DNA of 64,000 nucleotides from Acanthamoeba castellanii str. Neff (Eukaryota > Discosea > Longamoebia > Acanthamoebidae): assembly GCF_000313135.1 (NCBI RefSeq), contig NW_004457269.1, positions 82,980-146,979 on the forward strand, given 5' to 3'. Numbering within the stretch: position 1 is the first letter of the stretch; each line of letters opens with the position of its first letter. The notes beneath the pieces are model-generated. The model was not told the origin of the DNA. It was given only the letters and a program-made list of their open reading frames with translations, and did no database searches. Shown here piece after piece: positions 42,725 to 54,014 of the stretch. Both the position numbers and the translations under genes were made by a program.

Positions 42725-45700
42725 TCAGGAGGGGATGAGGTCGAGCGGGAGCTCCCAGACGCGCACGCTGCGGTCGTAGGAGCCCGAGACGATCTTGGAC
42801 TCGTGGGCGTCGAGGCACAGCACGCGGTGCTGGTGGCCGTCGAGCGTCGCCGCGCACCGCAGGCCGCCGCTGTACTCGTCCGCCGCCCACAGCCGCAGCA
42901 GGCCGTCGTACGCGCCCGTCACCACGTGCGTTCGCGTACCGCCCACCGGCCGGCAGTGCACCACCTCGTCCGCGTGCGCCGCTGCACGCACGCACACGCG
43001 TCAATTCATGTCTGCGTGTGTGTGTGTGTGTGTGCGGTGGTGTGTGTGTGTGTGTGCGGTGGTGTGTGCGCGTGTGCGGTACCTTTGATGGCCTGGAAGC
43101 AGGTGCCGTTGTGGGTGTTCCACACGTTGACGCAGCCACGGGCCGAGCCGGTGACCAGCCCGCGCATGGACGGATAGGCTGAGTTGGCCCCGCCCTTCTT
43201 CGGCATCTTCTCCTTCCCGTTGTCCACTGCGCAACCCGAGAGAAAGCGGTGAGCGCCGGCGAGGACACGACACGACACGCATTCGATCGCACACGCACGC
43301 ACTCGACCGCACGCGCACGCGCACGCACACTAGGGGGGGGGGAATGGGTTCGCACCTTTGAGTCCATCGATGAAGCAGAGGTCGTTGATGGCGCCAGTGC
43401 GGCCCTTGGTCATGGTGAGCTCGCACTGGGCCGACTCCAGGTTCCACTTCTTCACCGTCGTATCGCACGATCCACTGTGTGCGTCGTGTGTCGTGTCATC
43501 ACGTCAGCGCGCGACAACACGCGCACGCACACACGCAAACACACGCGCGCTCAGCTGAGGGCGAGGGGACAAGTGTACCTGTAGGCGGTTGCGTTGGCGG
43601 GGTCGAACTGGAGGCACCGAATCCAATCCCGATGACCGGAGAACGTCTTCACGCACTTGAGCGTGCGCGCGTCCCACAGCTGCAGCGCACGACACACGCG
43701 CAACGACACACGACACGCAGAAAAGGTGAGCGACAGTCGGCGCGTGCGCGTGCGTGTGTGTGCGTGTGCGCTCCTCGGATGCGTACCTTGAGGGTGGCAT
43801 CGCGCGAGCCGCTGAGGATTTCGCGCTTGGGGTCGTGGAACTGCAGGCACACCACCGGCCCGCTGTGGCCCTTGAACGTCTGCGAGTTCTTGCCTACATG
43901 TGTGTCGTGTGTGTGTCGTGTCGTGTGCGTCGGTCGGAGTTAAAACCTCCCCAAGTCGGAGCTAAGAACTGGGGGCGTGAGTGGTACCGACGCGGATGTC
44001 CCAGAGCTTCATGGTGCCGTCGAACGAGCCCGAGACGACGGTGGGCAGGTCGCCCTGCATGCAGCAGATCGAACCCTCGTGGCCCGTCAGCGACCGGATC
44101 TTGCACGACCGATGCAGATCCCACCTGCATGCGCACGTGCGTGTCGTGCGGCTCTGATTAGCACAACACCACACACACACCGCACACGCGACACACGCAG
44201 CGCACACGCGACACGACACACGCGACATCGGGAAGGGACGTACAGTTTGAGGAATTTGTCGTAGGACCCGCTGACGAGGCGCTCCTTCTCGTGGTCGAGG
44301 TGGAGACAGTTGACCCAGCCCGTGTGGCCGGCCAGGGTGGCCGTGCACTTGGCCGTGAACGCGTTCCATCTGTCGCACAGATCGTCGGCGGGCCGTTGAG
44401 TGTCGTGTCGTGTCGTGTGTTGGTGTGTGTTGTGTGTGTGTTGTGTGTGTCGTACATTTTGACGGTGCCGTCGCAGGATCCAGAGAACACGTCGTTGCCG
44501 TGGATCTTCACGCTCATCACCGCCTCCGTGTGGCCCGTCAGCGTCTTCACCACGTAGTCGTTCTGCAGCATGGGCCACGCACCAAGTCAGCGTGTGGCAC
44601 ACATCACCGCACACGCACCACCGCACACGCGCAGACACGACACACGCACCACCGCACACGCACGCGCACACACGGAAGAAGGGGGGGGGTGCATGCGCGT
44701 ACGCGTTCTTCGGCCGCGCAGTAGTCTGACTCGGAATCGTCCGAGTCGTCGGTCGAGTCGCTGCCTTTGTTGTTGGCCCGGGCCTTCTTGCCCCGCTTGC
44801 CCTTCCCGGGTCCGCGCCTGTTGGACGGCGCCGTCGCCGAGCTCTTGTTCAGCGTCATCTTGTCCCTCGTGCCCGCGCGACCCACCGTCAGGCGCGTCAG
44901 GAATGCTGCACCGCACACGACACGACACGACACGACCAACGACACGACACGACCAACGACACGACACACGTAAGAGAGAGTTGAGTGGAAGGGGGAGGGG
45001 GAGGAGAGGGGCGAACCGCGCGTCTGGGTGGACTTGGCCTTGAGGAGGTTCTCGAACTTCTTGCGGCCCTCGGTGGACTCGTCGTGGCGCGGGTTGTTGA
45101 GGCCCGCCACCGGAATGTACTCCTGCTCCTCTCCGCCCTCGTCGAAGTCATCGTTCGGCCTTCGCATGTGTGTGCGGTGTGTGCGTGTGCGGTGTGTGCG
45201 TGTGCGGTGTTAGTCAGGGGCGAGTGCGAGTGCGGGGGGTGGGGCGCGAACCGTAGGGAGCTGCGGCGGGAGTCGGCCTCGAGTTCGGCGGTGAGTTCGG
45301 TGGCGCGGGTCATGTTGGAGAGGAGCTGCTCGATGATGGTGGTCCGCTCCTCGCTCAGCTGCGCCGCCGTGCTCATCTTCCCCACGAACCGGCGCACCAG
45401 CTCCACGCTCGTCCCCAGCGTGAGCATCTTATACGCTGGCCACCGCACACACACGACACACGACACATCAGCATTGCGTGTCGTGTGTCGTGTCGTGTCG
45501 TGTCGTGTCGTGTCGTGTCGTGTCGTGTCGTGTCGTGTCGTGTCGTGTCGTGTCGTGTCGTGTCGTGTCGTGTCGTGTCGTGTCGTGTCGTGTCGTGTCG
45601 GGCGGTGAGAGGGGAAGTACCGAAGGTGGCGAGGCAGTCGAAGATGATGTTCTCCTCTTTGGAGATGAGCTCCTCGCGCTTGGACTGCTCGAGAGAATCC

Positions 45701-48700
45701 CACTGCCGCATGCTGCTCCGGCAGTCGCCGTCGTAGAGCTTGTTGAACTCCTCCTTCACCTTGTCTGTCGTTTGACCCACCAAAAAATAGTGAGCACAAC
45801 ACGACACACACGACACGACACGACACACGCACCACCGCACACACAACGACACACACGACACACGTGTGCGATTGGGGGAGAGGGGGTAAAGTGACCATAG
45901 AAGNNNNNNNNNNNNNNNNNNNNNNNNNNNNNNNNNNNNNNNNNNGGCCCGTCAGCGTCTTCACAACGTAGTCGTTCTGCAGCATGGGCCACGCACCAAG
46001 TCAGTGTGTGGCACACATCACCGCACACGCACCACCGCACACGCGCAGACACGACACACGCACCACCGCACACGCACGCGCACATACGGAAGAGGGGGGG
46101 GGTGCATGCGCGTACGCGTTCTTCGGCCGCGCAGTAGTCTGACTCGGAATCGTCCGAGTCGTCGGTCGAGTCGCTGCCTTTGTTGTTGGCCCGGGCCTTC
46201 TTGCCCCGCTTGCCCTTCCCGGGCCCGCGCCTGTTGGACGGCGCCGTCGCCGAGCTCTTGTTCAGCGTCATCTTGTCCCTCGTGCCCGCGCGACCCACCG
46301 TCAGGCGCGTCAGGAATGCTGCACCGCACACGGGCACGACACGACACGACACGACACGACCAACGACACGACCAACGACACGACACGACACGACACGACA
46401 CGACACGACACGACACGACACGACACGACACGACACGACACGTAAGAGAGAGTTGAGTGGAAGGGGGAGGGGGAGGAGAGGGGCGAACCGCGCGTCTGGG
46501 TGGACTTGGCCTTGAGGAGGTTCTCGAACTTCTTGCGGCCCTCGGTGGACTCGTCGTGGCGCGGGTTGTTGAGGCCCGCCACCGGAATGTACTCCTGCTC
46601 CTCTCCGCCCTCGTCGAAATCATCGTTCGGCCTTCGCATGTGTGCGGTCGTGCGTGTGCGGTGTGTGCGGTGTGTGCGTGTGCGGTGTTAGTCAGGGGCG
46701 AGTGCAAGCGGGAGGTGGGGGCGCGAACCGTAGGGAGCTGCGGCGGGAGTCGGCCTCGAGTTCGGCGGTGAGTTCGGTGGCGCGGGTCATGTTGGAGAGG
46801 AGCTGCTCGATGATGGTGGTCCGCTCCTCGCTCAGCTGCGCCGCCGTGCTCATCTTCCCCACGAACCGGCGCACCAGCTCCACGCTCGTCCCCAGCGTGA
46901 GCATCTTATACGCTGGCCACCGCACACACACGACACACGACACATCAGCATTGCGTGTCGTGTCGTGTCGTGTCGTGCGGTGAGAGGGGAAGTACCGAAG
47001 GTGGCGAGGCAGTCGAAGATGATGTTCTCCTCTTTGGAGATGAGCTCCTCGCGCTTGGACTGCTCGAGCGAATCCCACTGCCGCATGCTGCTCCGGCAGT
47101 CGCCGTCGTAGAGCTTGTTGAACTCCTCCTTCACCTTGTCTGTCGTTTGACCCACCAAAAAATAGTGAGCACAACACGACACACACGACACGACACACGC
47201 ACCACCGCACACACAACGACACACACGACACACGTGTGCGATTGGGGGAGAGGGGGTAATGACCATAGAAGCTGCGCTCCCAGAATCGAAGGTTTTGCCA
47301 GGCGTCGTGGTTGACCAGGTGCGAGTGGACAAAGTCCTGCACGCCCTGCAGCTTGGGGTTGTTGTAGTTGAAATGGAAGGCCGCCTCCATCACCAGCCCG
47401 CAGCTAGACATGGGGGGTAGGAGGAATGCAAGGAATGTTTAGTACGTGTGTGCGGTGGCGCGTGTGCGTGTGCGGCCGCACGCGATGAAGACTCGCATGG
47501 AAGGTGCACCTGTAGAAGTCGTCCTTGTCCGACGCCTCACGAAGACAGGCCTTCATGAGCTCCGTCAGCTGCGCGAACGACCGCCCACTCAGCTGTCCCT
47601 CCTTTGGCTGTGCGTGTGCGGTTGTGCGTGTGCGGTCATGCGTGTGCGTGTGCGGTGAGTCGGCGAGTTAACATCTCGAGGAGGAGGGGAGGAGTAGTTT
47701 ACCGATCGCTTGACCTCGGCCTCTATGGCGCGGGCGAACTCCAGGCGGAGGGCCTCGTCCTTGAGCCGCTCGAAGAGCTTCGACATGTCCTCCGTCTCGA
47801 GCGCCCGTCCACCGCCGCCGCCGCTGGCCCCCTTCTCCTCGCTGTGCTCGAACAGGGTCTGCATGCACCCCACCAGCCACTTGCGCTCCCGCCGCTCCTC
47901 CTTGCTCACGCAGGTCTGCAGCTCCGTCATCGCCCCCTCCTCGCCATCACCGCCGCCGCCGCCGCCGCCGTTCTCCTCCGACGTCGGCTGGGCCTCGCCG
48001 CCCGTGGTCGTCTCACCACCGGCCGCCGCCGCAGGGCTGGTGGTCTCGGCCGCTGCTGCGCTGCCGTTCTCCGCTGCGTGGCTGCTGCCGCCGCCGAGGC
48101 CTGGAATGGGCGGGAGCTTGCCGAAGCGGGACTTGCGGCGGACGATCTTCTTCTTCTGGGCCATCACCTTGTCGTCACCGCCGCCGCTGCTGCCCTCGCC
48201 GCTGGCCCCGTGGTCCTTGTCCGCCCCGGCAGAGTCGTCAGCGGCGGCCGTCGGCGGCGGGGGCTGCGGGCGGCCGATCAGCGGGAACCGCTCGGGGTCC
48301 ACGTCTGGTATGTGTCGACAAATACGTGAGATAGTTCGAGGCGCGATGGGGGAGGTGGTGTGGCACGCACGTGAGCCTGGGTGGAAGGAAACGGGCGGGG
48401 CTGGGACGACGACGGTGCGGGTCTGCGTCGGGCGGGCGAGCTGGGCCAACACCTGGTCGAGTTCCAGGTCGAAGAGGGCGGCGTCGATGGACTGATCGAA
48501 CACGTTGGCGCGCGGCCACGAGTGGCGATTGAGGAAACTCGTGAACAGTTGCGTCTCCAAGAACGGCTCAAACCAACCCTGCGTTCATCATACCATCGTC
48601 AGACCCACGACACGACAGACCGACACGACACGACACGACACGACACGACACGACACGACACACACAGAGAGAGAGGAGTACCGCGGCGTCGGGTCGGAGG

Positions 48701-51203
48701 AGGAGGAAGTTCTTCTTGTTGAAGATGGCCATTGGTTCGGGGAAGACGCGGATGTAGGTGAGGTGGTCCCGGTAGTTGCGGAACAGCGACACGAAGAACA
48801 TCAGGAACGCGTGTCGGATGGCCTCGTCGAACCGCGTCGTCACAGCGCTGCCCGCGGCCGCCGCGCTGCTGCTCGACAGCGACAGCGAAGAAGACGACGA
48901 TGACGTGGCTGCCGAAGTGGTGACGATGTGGGCCGACGGAGCGGCGTGATAGGCGGTGGAGTGGTGGCGTGGCGAGATGGGCGCCTGGTAGGTGGACTGG
49001 CGGTGCGCGGCCGACCCGGCGGCGTGGGTGCGCTTGAGGAGCGAGGCGGCGGCCGGGGCGCGCGACGACGAGTAGTAGTCGTCGAGGTAGAAGAGGTCGT
49101 TGTGGAGGAACTTGCGCAGCTCTGAGACGAGGATGGCGTGCTCGGGCTCGGGCAGCGGCGGCACCTGGGCCTGCACGCTCTCGGGCACCACGATGCGGTT
49201 GTGGTCCAGGTCGACCACCACCACCTGCTCACGCGTGAGCGTCGTGTAAGCGCGTGTCGTCCGGTGGTGCGCTGTGGTGTGGTGGGGGGGGGAGAGAGAG
49301 ATCTGAACCTCTGTTGAATAGGGGGCGATCTCGTCGGGCTTGTAGTAGGACTTGTGGATGCCCATGATGAACGGGGTGGGGCTGCCCACGAACTCGGTCA
49401 GGCAGGCGGGCAGGACCGGCACGAACACGTGCTGCCACTCGAACGGATACAGGAGTGATCGAATCGATTCTGGAAACACACGCGCACAAAAGTGAGAACA
49501 CGACACACGACACGACACGACACACGCCGCACGACACACACGACATGGGATAAAGGTAGGACGCGAGTACCGGAAACGTAGGTAAGCAGCGTGAACTGGC
49601 TGCTCACCAAAAGCAGCTTCTGCTCCATCAACACCGCGGAGAAGAGCAGCAGCACGTTGTCGATGTCCAGCACCTCGAAGAGGAAATGGAGCGGAATCTG
49701 ATGTATATGCATCAGCGACCATATAACAACATAATTCTATGACAATATAACACAAGAAATGACAATGTATCTATAAAAAAAGGGAAGATGACAAAGTACG
49801 TCGGTCATGGGGAACTTGTTGTCCACAGGGCTCATGAGCAACTGCTTCTCGCCGAGCGTGAGGCTGAGGCCGACGGACGGTTGGGGCATAGGCACCTTAG
49901 GGGCGCACACATCAGTTGGAGGTGAGACACGACGGGGGGGGGCACGATGAGGTGACGAGAGAGGGAGAGGTTTGTACCTTGTCGATGAGCTGCACGATGA
50001 AGGCGTCGATCATGGAGTGGGGCAGCTCCTTGGAGAGGGAGTAGACCCCGCAGAGCCAGTCGCGGAAGAAGAGTGTGAAGGAGTAGCGCGAGAGAATGCA
50101 GATTGACTTGGGCGCATACAGCTTCTTCGGCAGCGCTCGCTTAATCTGTGCATTCGCGTGCGCGTGCGGCACGAGTGAGTGTTGTACACAAGCCACACAC
50201 ACACACACACACCACACACACGGTCGAACGACGCACCATTGCTTCTTTGTTAGTTGAGGTGGCGAGAGAGCTGCTGTCGCTCGACGTTGGAGAATGGGGA
50301 GCCTCGGACGACCGTCGGTCTGCCAGCCAGCAGGTGATAAACAACATGTCCCCAATCAGTCAGACACACGACACACGACACACGACACACGACACACGAC
50401 ACACGACACACGACACACGACACACGATGCGAGGAGACGAACCTTCGCCGGTGTAGAAGGTGTGGTAGAGGTCCTGCACTTCGGCGGCGCTGAGCTGCTC
50501 GTAGAAGGTGAGGGAGGCGCCGTAGAGCTGCGTGCCGTCTTCGGCGGTGAGGACCACGGGGAAGTAGAGCGGCTTGGGCGGATCCCGGTCCTTCAGCACC
50601 ATGCCGCGCGGGAAGCAGAACTTTGGTTCGCGCGCCAAAGACAAGTCGTGAGCCGTGAGGAGAGCAGAGCAGAGCAGAGCAGAGAAGAAGGGCTCGCACC
50701 ATCCAAGTGTGCGGCGGGAAGGGGACGTCGGGGCGGTCCTGTTCGGGGTAGCGCGCCAGCAGGCCGGCCTTGAACGCCACCTGCAGCGGCGTCACCGAGC
50801 CAGCCCTCGCTTTGAACGCAATATTATTATTAATTAATTAATATATAATATAGAGTGAAATAATAAAGAGTATTATCAATAATAATTATAAGTATAAAAT
50901 TAGTGTACCGCTGTTGGGGCCTCGCGAGCTGCCGCCCCCGCCAGTGCGAAAGCTGCCCTCGTCGTAGGTGAGCAGCGGCCGCCCCGTTTCCCACCCGAAG
51001 GTGAGAAAGTAGTGCGCAAAGAAACTGCCACCAGGCTGGTTGCCGTTTCCACTGACGTCGCCTGGCCCTGCTGCCGCGACCTCCTTGCCCGCTGCTTTCG
51101 CCTCACCCTTGGCTCCTTCGCCTTCTGTGCCTGCCCGGTCTCGAGGCGAATTCAGGGCCAGCGGGGGCACTACCACCGCAGACGATTTCTTTGTCTCCTC
51201 CAT
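42725..51203 (-). CDS. DENN-domain protein with C-terminal WD40 repeats (DENND3/SCD1-like)
   Basis: Probable Rab guanine nucleotide exchange factor. The start at 51203 opens a Gly/Ala-rich leader. The uDENN follows (FCFPRG, YFPVVLTAEDGTQLYGASLT), then cDENN in exons between 50200 and 49130 (PKSICILSRYSFTLFFRDWL, VLLLFSAVLMEQKLLLVSS, LYPFEWQHVFVPVLPACL, FIMGIHKSYY, VVVVDLDHNRIVVPE). A dDENN-like part follows (FFVSLFRNYRDHLTYI, then PRANVFDQSIDAALFDLELD). The middle is low-complexity Gly/Ala and helical. The C-terminus has about seven or eight WD repeats (LTGHTEAVMSV, LAGHTGWVNCL, LTGHEGSICCM, FKGHSGPVVCL, FSGHRDWIRCL, LDGHQHRVLCL), ending in ELPLDLIPS. DENN followed by WD40 is the DENND3 and plant SCD1 order. 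The assembly is faulty inside the gene: a 42-N gap with duplicated exons on both sides, so the true length is uncertain. Confidence 0.88.
44532..45903. repeat. Duplicated segment, copy A (left of the gap)
   Basis: 1372 bases nearly identical in order and sequence to 45946-47271. It contains the same four exons of the DENN-WD40 gene plus the edge of a fifth. Differences are scattered single bases and lengths of CGTGT/CGACA arrays. It ends at the gap in CATAGAAG, where copy B continues into unique sequence. Confidence 0.9.
45478..45600. repeat. Intronic pentamer (GTCGT)n array, copy A
   Basis: About 24 perfect units. The matching place in copy B (46955-46977) has only four or five. Confidence 0.92.
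45904..45945. other. Assembly gap (42 N)
   Basis: A run of N joins two contigs that overlap by about 1.35 kb, judged from the repeated flanks. Confidence 0.98.
45946..47271. repeat. Duplicated segment, copy B (right of the gap)
   Basis: 1326 bases matching copy A. It begins abruptly inside a WD40 exon (GGCCCGTCAGCGTC) and continues past its end into the upstream exons of the DENN-WD40 gene. Confidence 0.9.
46335..46441. repeat. Intronic pentamer (CGACA)n array, copy B
   Basis: Longer than the matching array of copy A (about 44920-44967), with CCAACGACACGA interruptions in both. Confidence 0.88.
48617..48662. repeat. Intronic (CGACA)n array
   Basis: About eight pentamer copies in a DENN-WD40 intron. 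Confidence 0.85.
50366..50427. repeat. Intronic heptamer (ACACGAC)n array
   Basis: About nine heptamer copies in a DENN-WD40 intron. Confidence 0.88.
50816..50907. other. AT-rich first intron of the DENN-WD40 gene
   Basis: This intron is nearly all A/T, with (TTAA)n and ATATAATATA runs, between GC-rich exons. Confidence 0.65.
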
Positions 51204-51523
51204 CTCGCTTTTCCGTTTCGTTCGAAAACGTAAACAGAACCTCCTTCCTCCAAGAAAGCTCTCTTATCTATCAATCTATGAATCTATCAAGCGATGCTGA
51301 TGATTGCTATGGCCGCGTCGCATTTGTGTGCCCTGTGTCGCACGGGTCGACATAAAACATCGAGATGTTCAGGTGCGAAATTTCGTCGTATGTCTGACGT
51401 CAGCAGTCGACAGGAAAAGCTGAACCGAGAGTATCGAGGCTGGTCCTTTTATTGGGAAGAGACACGCAAACGCACGTAGCACACCCCGCAGCAGCACGAA
51501 GTCGCCTACTAGACAGGAGCCGC
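51204..51523. promoter_or_regulatory. Divergent promoter region, DENN-WD40 / Rieske oxygenase
   Basis: These 320 bases separate divergent start codons. A palindromic TGACGTCA lies at 51395-51402. No TATA box was found. Confidence 0.55.
51395..51402. promoter_or_regulatory. CRE-like TGACGTCA palindrome
   Basis: Perfect 8-base match to the bZIP CRE/ATF consensus inside a short divergent promoter. Function is inferred. Confidence 0.4.
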
Positions 51524-53631
51524 ATGCGCTCGGTTGTAGTCGCGCGACACGAGACCCGCAGCAGGGCTACCTCCTTGCTCGATAGGGCGAGTAGCGGCCT
51601 CTGGGGCAGCCAAGGAGGTCTTTTCACGCACCACGCCAAGGGGGGCCACCTTCGAACAACAGCTTCAGCAACAACCAAGGCCAGGGCCAGCAGCCGCTTG
51701 CTGAGTACCGCGGCTGCGGCTGCAACGAGAACTTTGAACGACGACGCGCTGTTCGCCAGGGAGGCGCACAGGTGGGACCCCCAGGTGCCCATTGAGCGGG
51801 CCACCACGCCTCCCGCCTCGTGGTATACAAGCCCCGAGGTCTTTAGAAGAGAGGCGCCCCTCGTCTTCCACCGCGGCTGGCAGCAAGGTACCGTGCCGTG
51901 GCCTTCAGGCGTGGTGGGAAGTGGTGCATGGTCTGAGCAGTTCTGTTTGGTGGCAGTGGGGAGGACTGAGCAGGTGAAGGACGCTGGGCAGTACTTCACT
52001 GGCGAGTTGCTGGGGGAGCCCTACGTAGTGGTGCGGGACCAAGAGGGGCAACTGCGCGCCTTCTTCAACGTGTGCCGTCACCACGCCTCCAAAGTTGCCA
52101 CGGTACGTCGCGTAACCCACAAAGCAAATGCGTGTCGCTTCGGCACCGCAGCTTGCTGATGCCTTGGCGACCGGCCCACACCTTACCCAGGGCGAAGGCT
52201 GCAAGAGCGAGCTCGTGTGCCCCTACCACGGGTGGACGTACCAGCTCGATGGAAGGCTGCGAGTCGCGCCTCGAGTGGGTGGTATCAAAGGTGGGTTGAC
52301 CTGGACGCCGCCGATTAGTTGGGATGCTGGAGGTAACGAATTTCGCTGATGCGCTGCCCCGTTCGTTGCGTGTGTTGGCTGCGAGCAGAATTCAAGCCCA
52401 AGGAAAATGGGCTGGTGCCGATCCAGGTCATCGAGTGGGGAAGGTGGATCTTTATCAACATTGGTACGGCCCGCACAGCGGAGATGGCGCACAAGATCAA
52501 ACTGAGCAGGCGGCTGGTAAGATGGTAACGTGGCTTGTGCGTGACCTCCACAGATTCATCTTCCGACACGGATCTGCACGAGGAACTGAAACCACTAGAG
52601 GACGTCCTGGAAAGCACGCAGTACCGCAAGTTGGAGTACATGTGCACGCGAAACTACAAAGTGAAGTCAAACTGGAAGGTGCGCTCGCACATGGACAGAT
52701 TGAAGAGGGTGCCTGGAGCAGTATGCACCTCGTCCATTCACACACTCGTTGCTCCTGCCAGGTGTATGTGGATAACTATCTCGACGGCGGCTACCACGTG
52801 TCAGTTTTGCACAAGACGCTCAACGCTCAGGTACGCCGCTCCCTTGATGAAGAGTTGGCCTTTGTTGCGGCGCCACTGACACAGGTGACTGCCGTCATTG
52901 CAGCTGGACGCAAGCCAGTACTCTACCCAGGTGCACGGCAGATGGTCCCTTCAGAGCTGCCAAGGGACAAACAACCAGGTCAGTGCCGGCACCTTTTGCT
53001 GACTAATGAACTGATCGTGCCACTTACACTCGGTGCGCGGGTGCTTACATCGCGCAGATGGAGGAGCAGCTGTTGCAAGAGCGAGTGGGGAAGCAGGGCG
53101 CCCACTATGCCTTCCTGTACCCCAACTTTATGATCAATCGCTACGGCAACCTCATGGATACCAATCGGTACTCCACCCACAGGCCTGTTTGATCCCGCTT
53201 GCCGCGCAGTATTTGACAGCATCTTTTGTTGGTTGATGCTCTAGGGCTATACCCATATCTGTGGACGAAACGTTGGTCCAGTTCGACTACTTCATGCTCA
53301 AGGATGGCGATACCGATCAGGAGAACCAAACGAAGAAGGTAACTCTTCGTTCATTCATTCATTCTCTGCAAGCTCTCTTTGTTGAGTTGCTTACGTACTT
53401 GGGCTCTGGCAGGAGATGGTAAAGGCGCTGCCAGAGTCGCTGGAGGCCAGCATCCGCATCAGCGACGGGATCCAGGACGAAGACGCCTGGGTCTCGGAGA
53501 TGGTGCAGCAGGGCCTCAACTCGCGAGCCTACGACGTCGGCCGGTACGCGCCGCAGGTGGAGACCGCCGCCTACGCCTTCCACCAGCTCCTGGCCTCTGA
53601 CTTCCGCCATGGCCTGCAACCATCACAGTGA
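51524..53631 (+). CDS. Choline-monooxygenase-like Rieske oxygenase
   Basis: 458 residues in ten exons: 51524-51887, 51957-52102, 52191-52290, 52389-52463, 52554-52678, 52762-52830, 52904-52978, 53058-53167, 53245-53338 and 53413-53631. The N-terminal ~70 residues are Arg/Ser/Ala-rich and lack acidic residues until the mature part, as in an organelle presequence. The Rieske [2Fe-2S] ligands are in NVCRHHASKV and CPYHGWTY. The catalytic-domain iron motif is VDNYLDGGYHVSVLHK, very like plant choline monooxygenase, with DTNRAIPISVDETLVQFDYF later. Expected reaction: ferredoxin-dependent choline to betaine aldehyde, the first step to glycine betaine. The substrate is inferred; a related quaternary amine is possible. 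Upstream frame continues without another ATG. Confidence 0.88.
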
Positions 53632-54014
53632 CCATCAGCTGGTTATGACTTCACCCTCACCACCTTCTTCCTGTGGTGGTAACTTTCCATGAATTGTGCG
53701 TTACCGGTTATTTCTCGGTAAGTTGCGATTCACAAGAAAATTCACTCGAACCAATCGTAATTAAACGTCGACGTGGGACGGCCATAAAAGGCGGCTGGTG
53801 GTCGCCCGTTGTTTTTTTCTCTTGTAGCCTCCCGCGCAAAGCCCCAAAGCCCGCTCATAGAAAAGCTACAGAGGAGGAACCCCTCCGTTTGCAGCTCTTT
53901 GTGGTGGTCTTCTGGTGCTGTGCTGCTGCCGTGGGTGAGCGAGGTCGTTTTATTTATTTGGATAGGTCATCAATTGGGGTGAAGTGGTTCGAGGTCGAGA
54001 GATAGAGAGCGAAG
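53632..54014. promoter_or_regulatory. RPB1 upstream region
   Basis: 383 bases between the Rieske gene stop and the RPB1 start. CCATAAAAGG at about 53780-53789 is TATA-like with one mismatch. No gene is seen. Confidence 0.5.

Noticed and set aside
44532..47271. Genuine tandem exon duplication or segmental repeat in the DENN-WD40 gene
   Set aside because: Considered, but the N gap exactly at the junction, the abrupt start of copy B within an exon and allele-like differences favour unmerged contigs.
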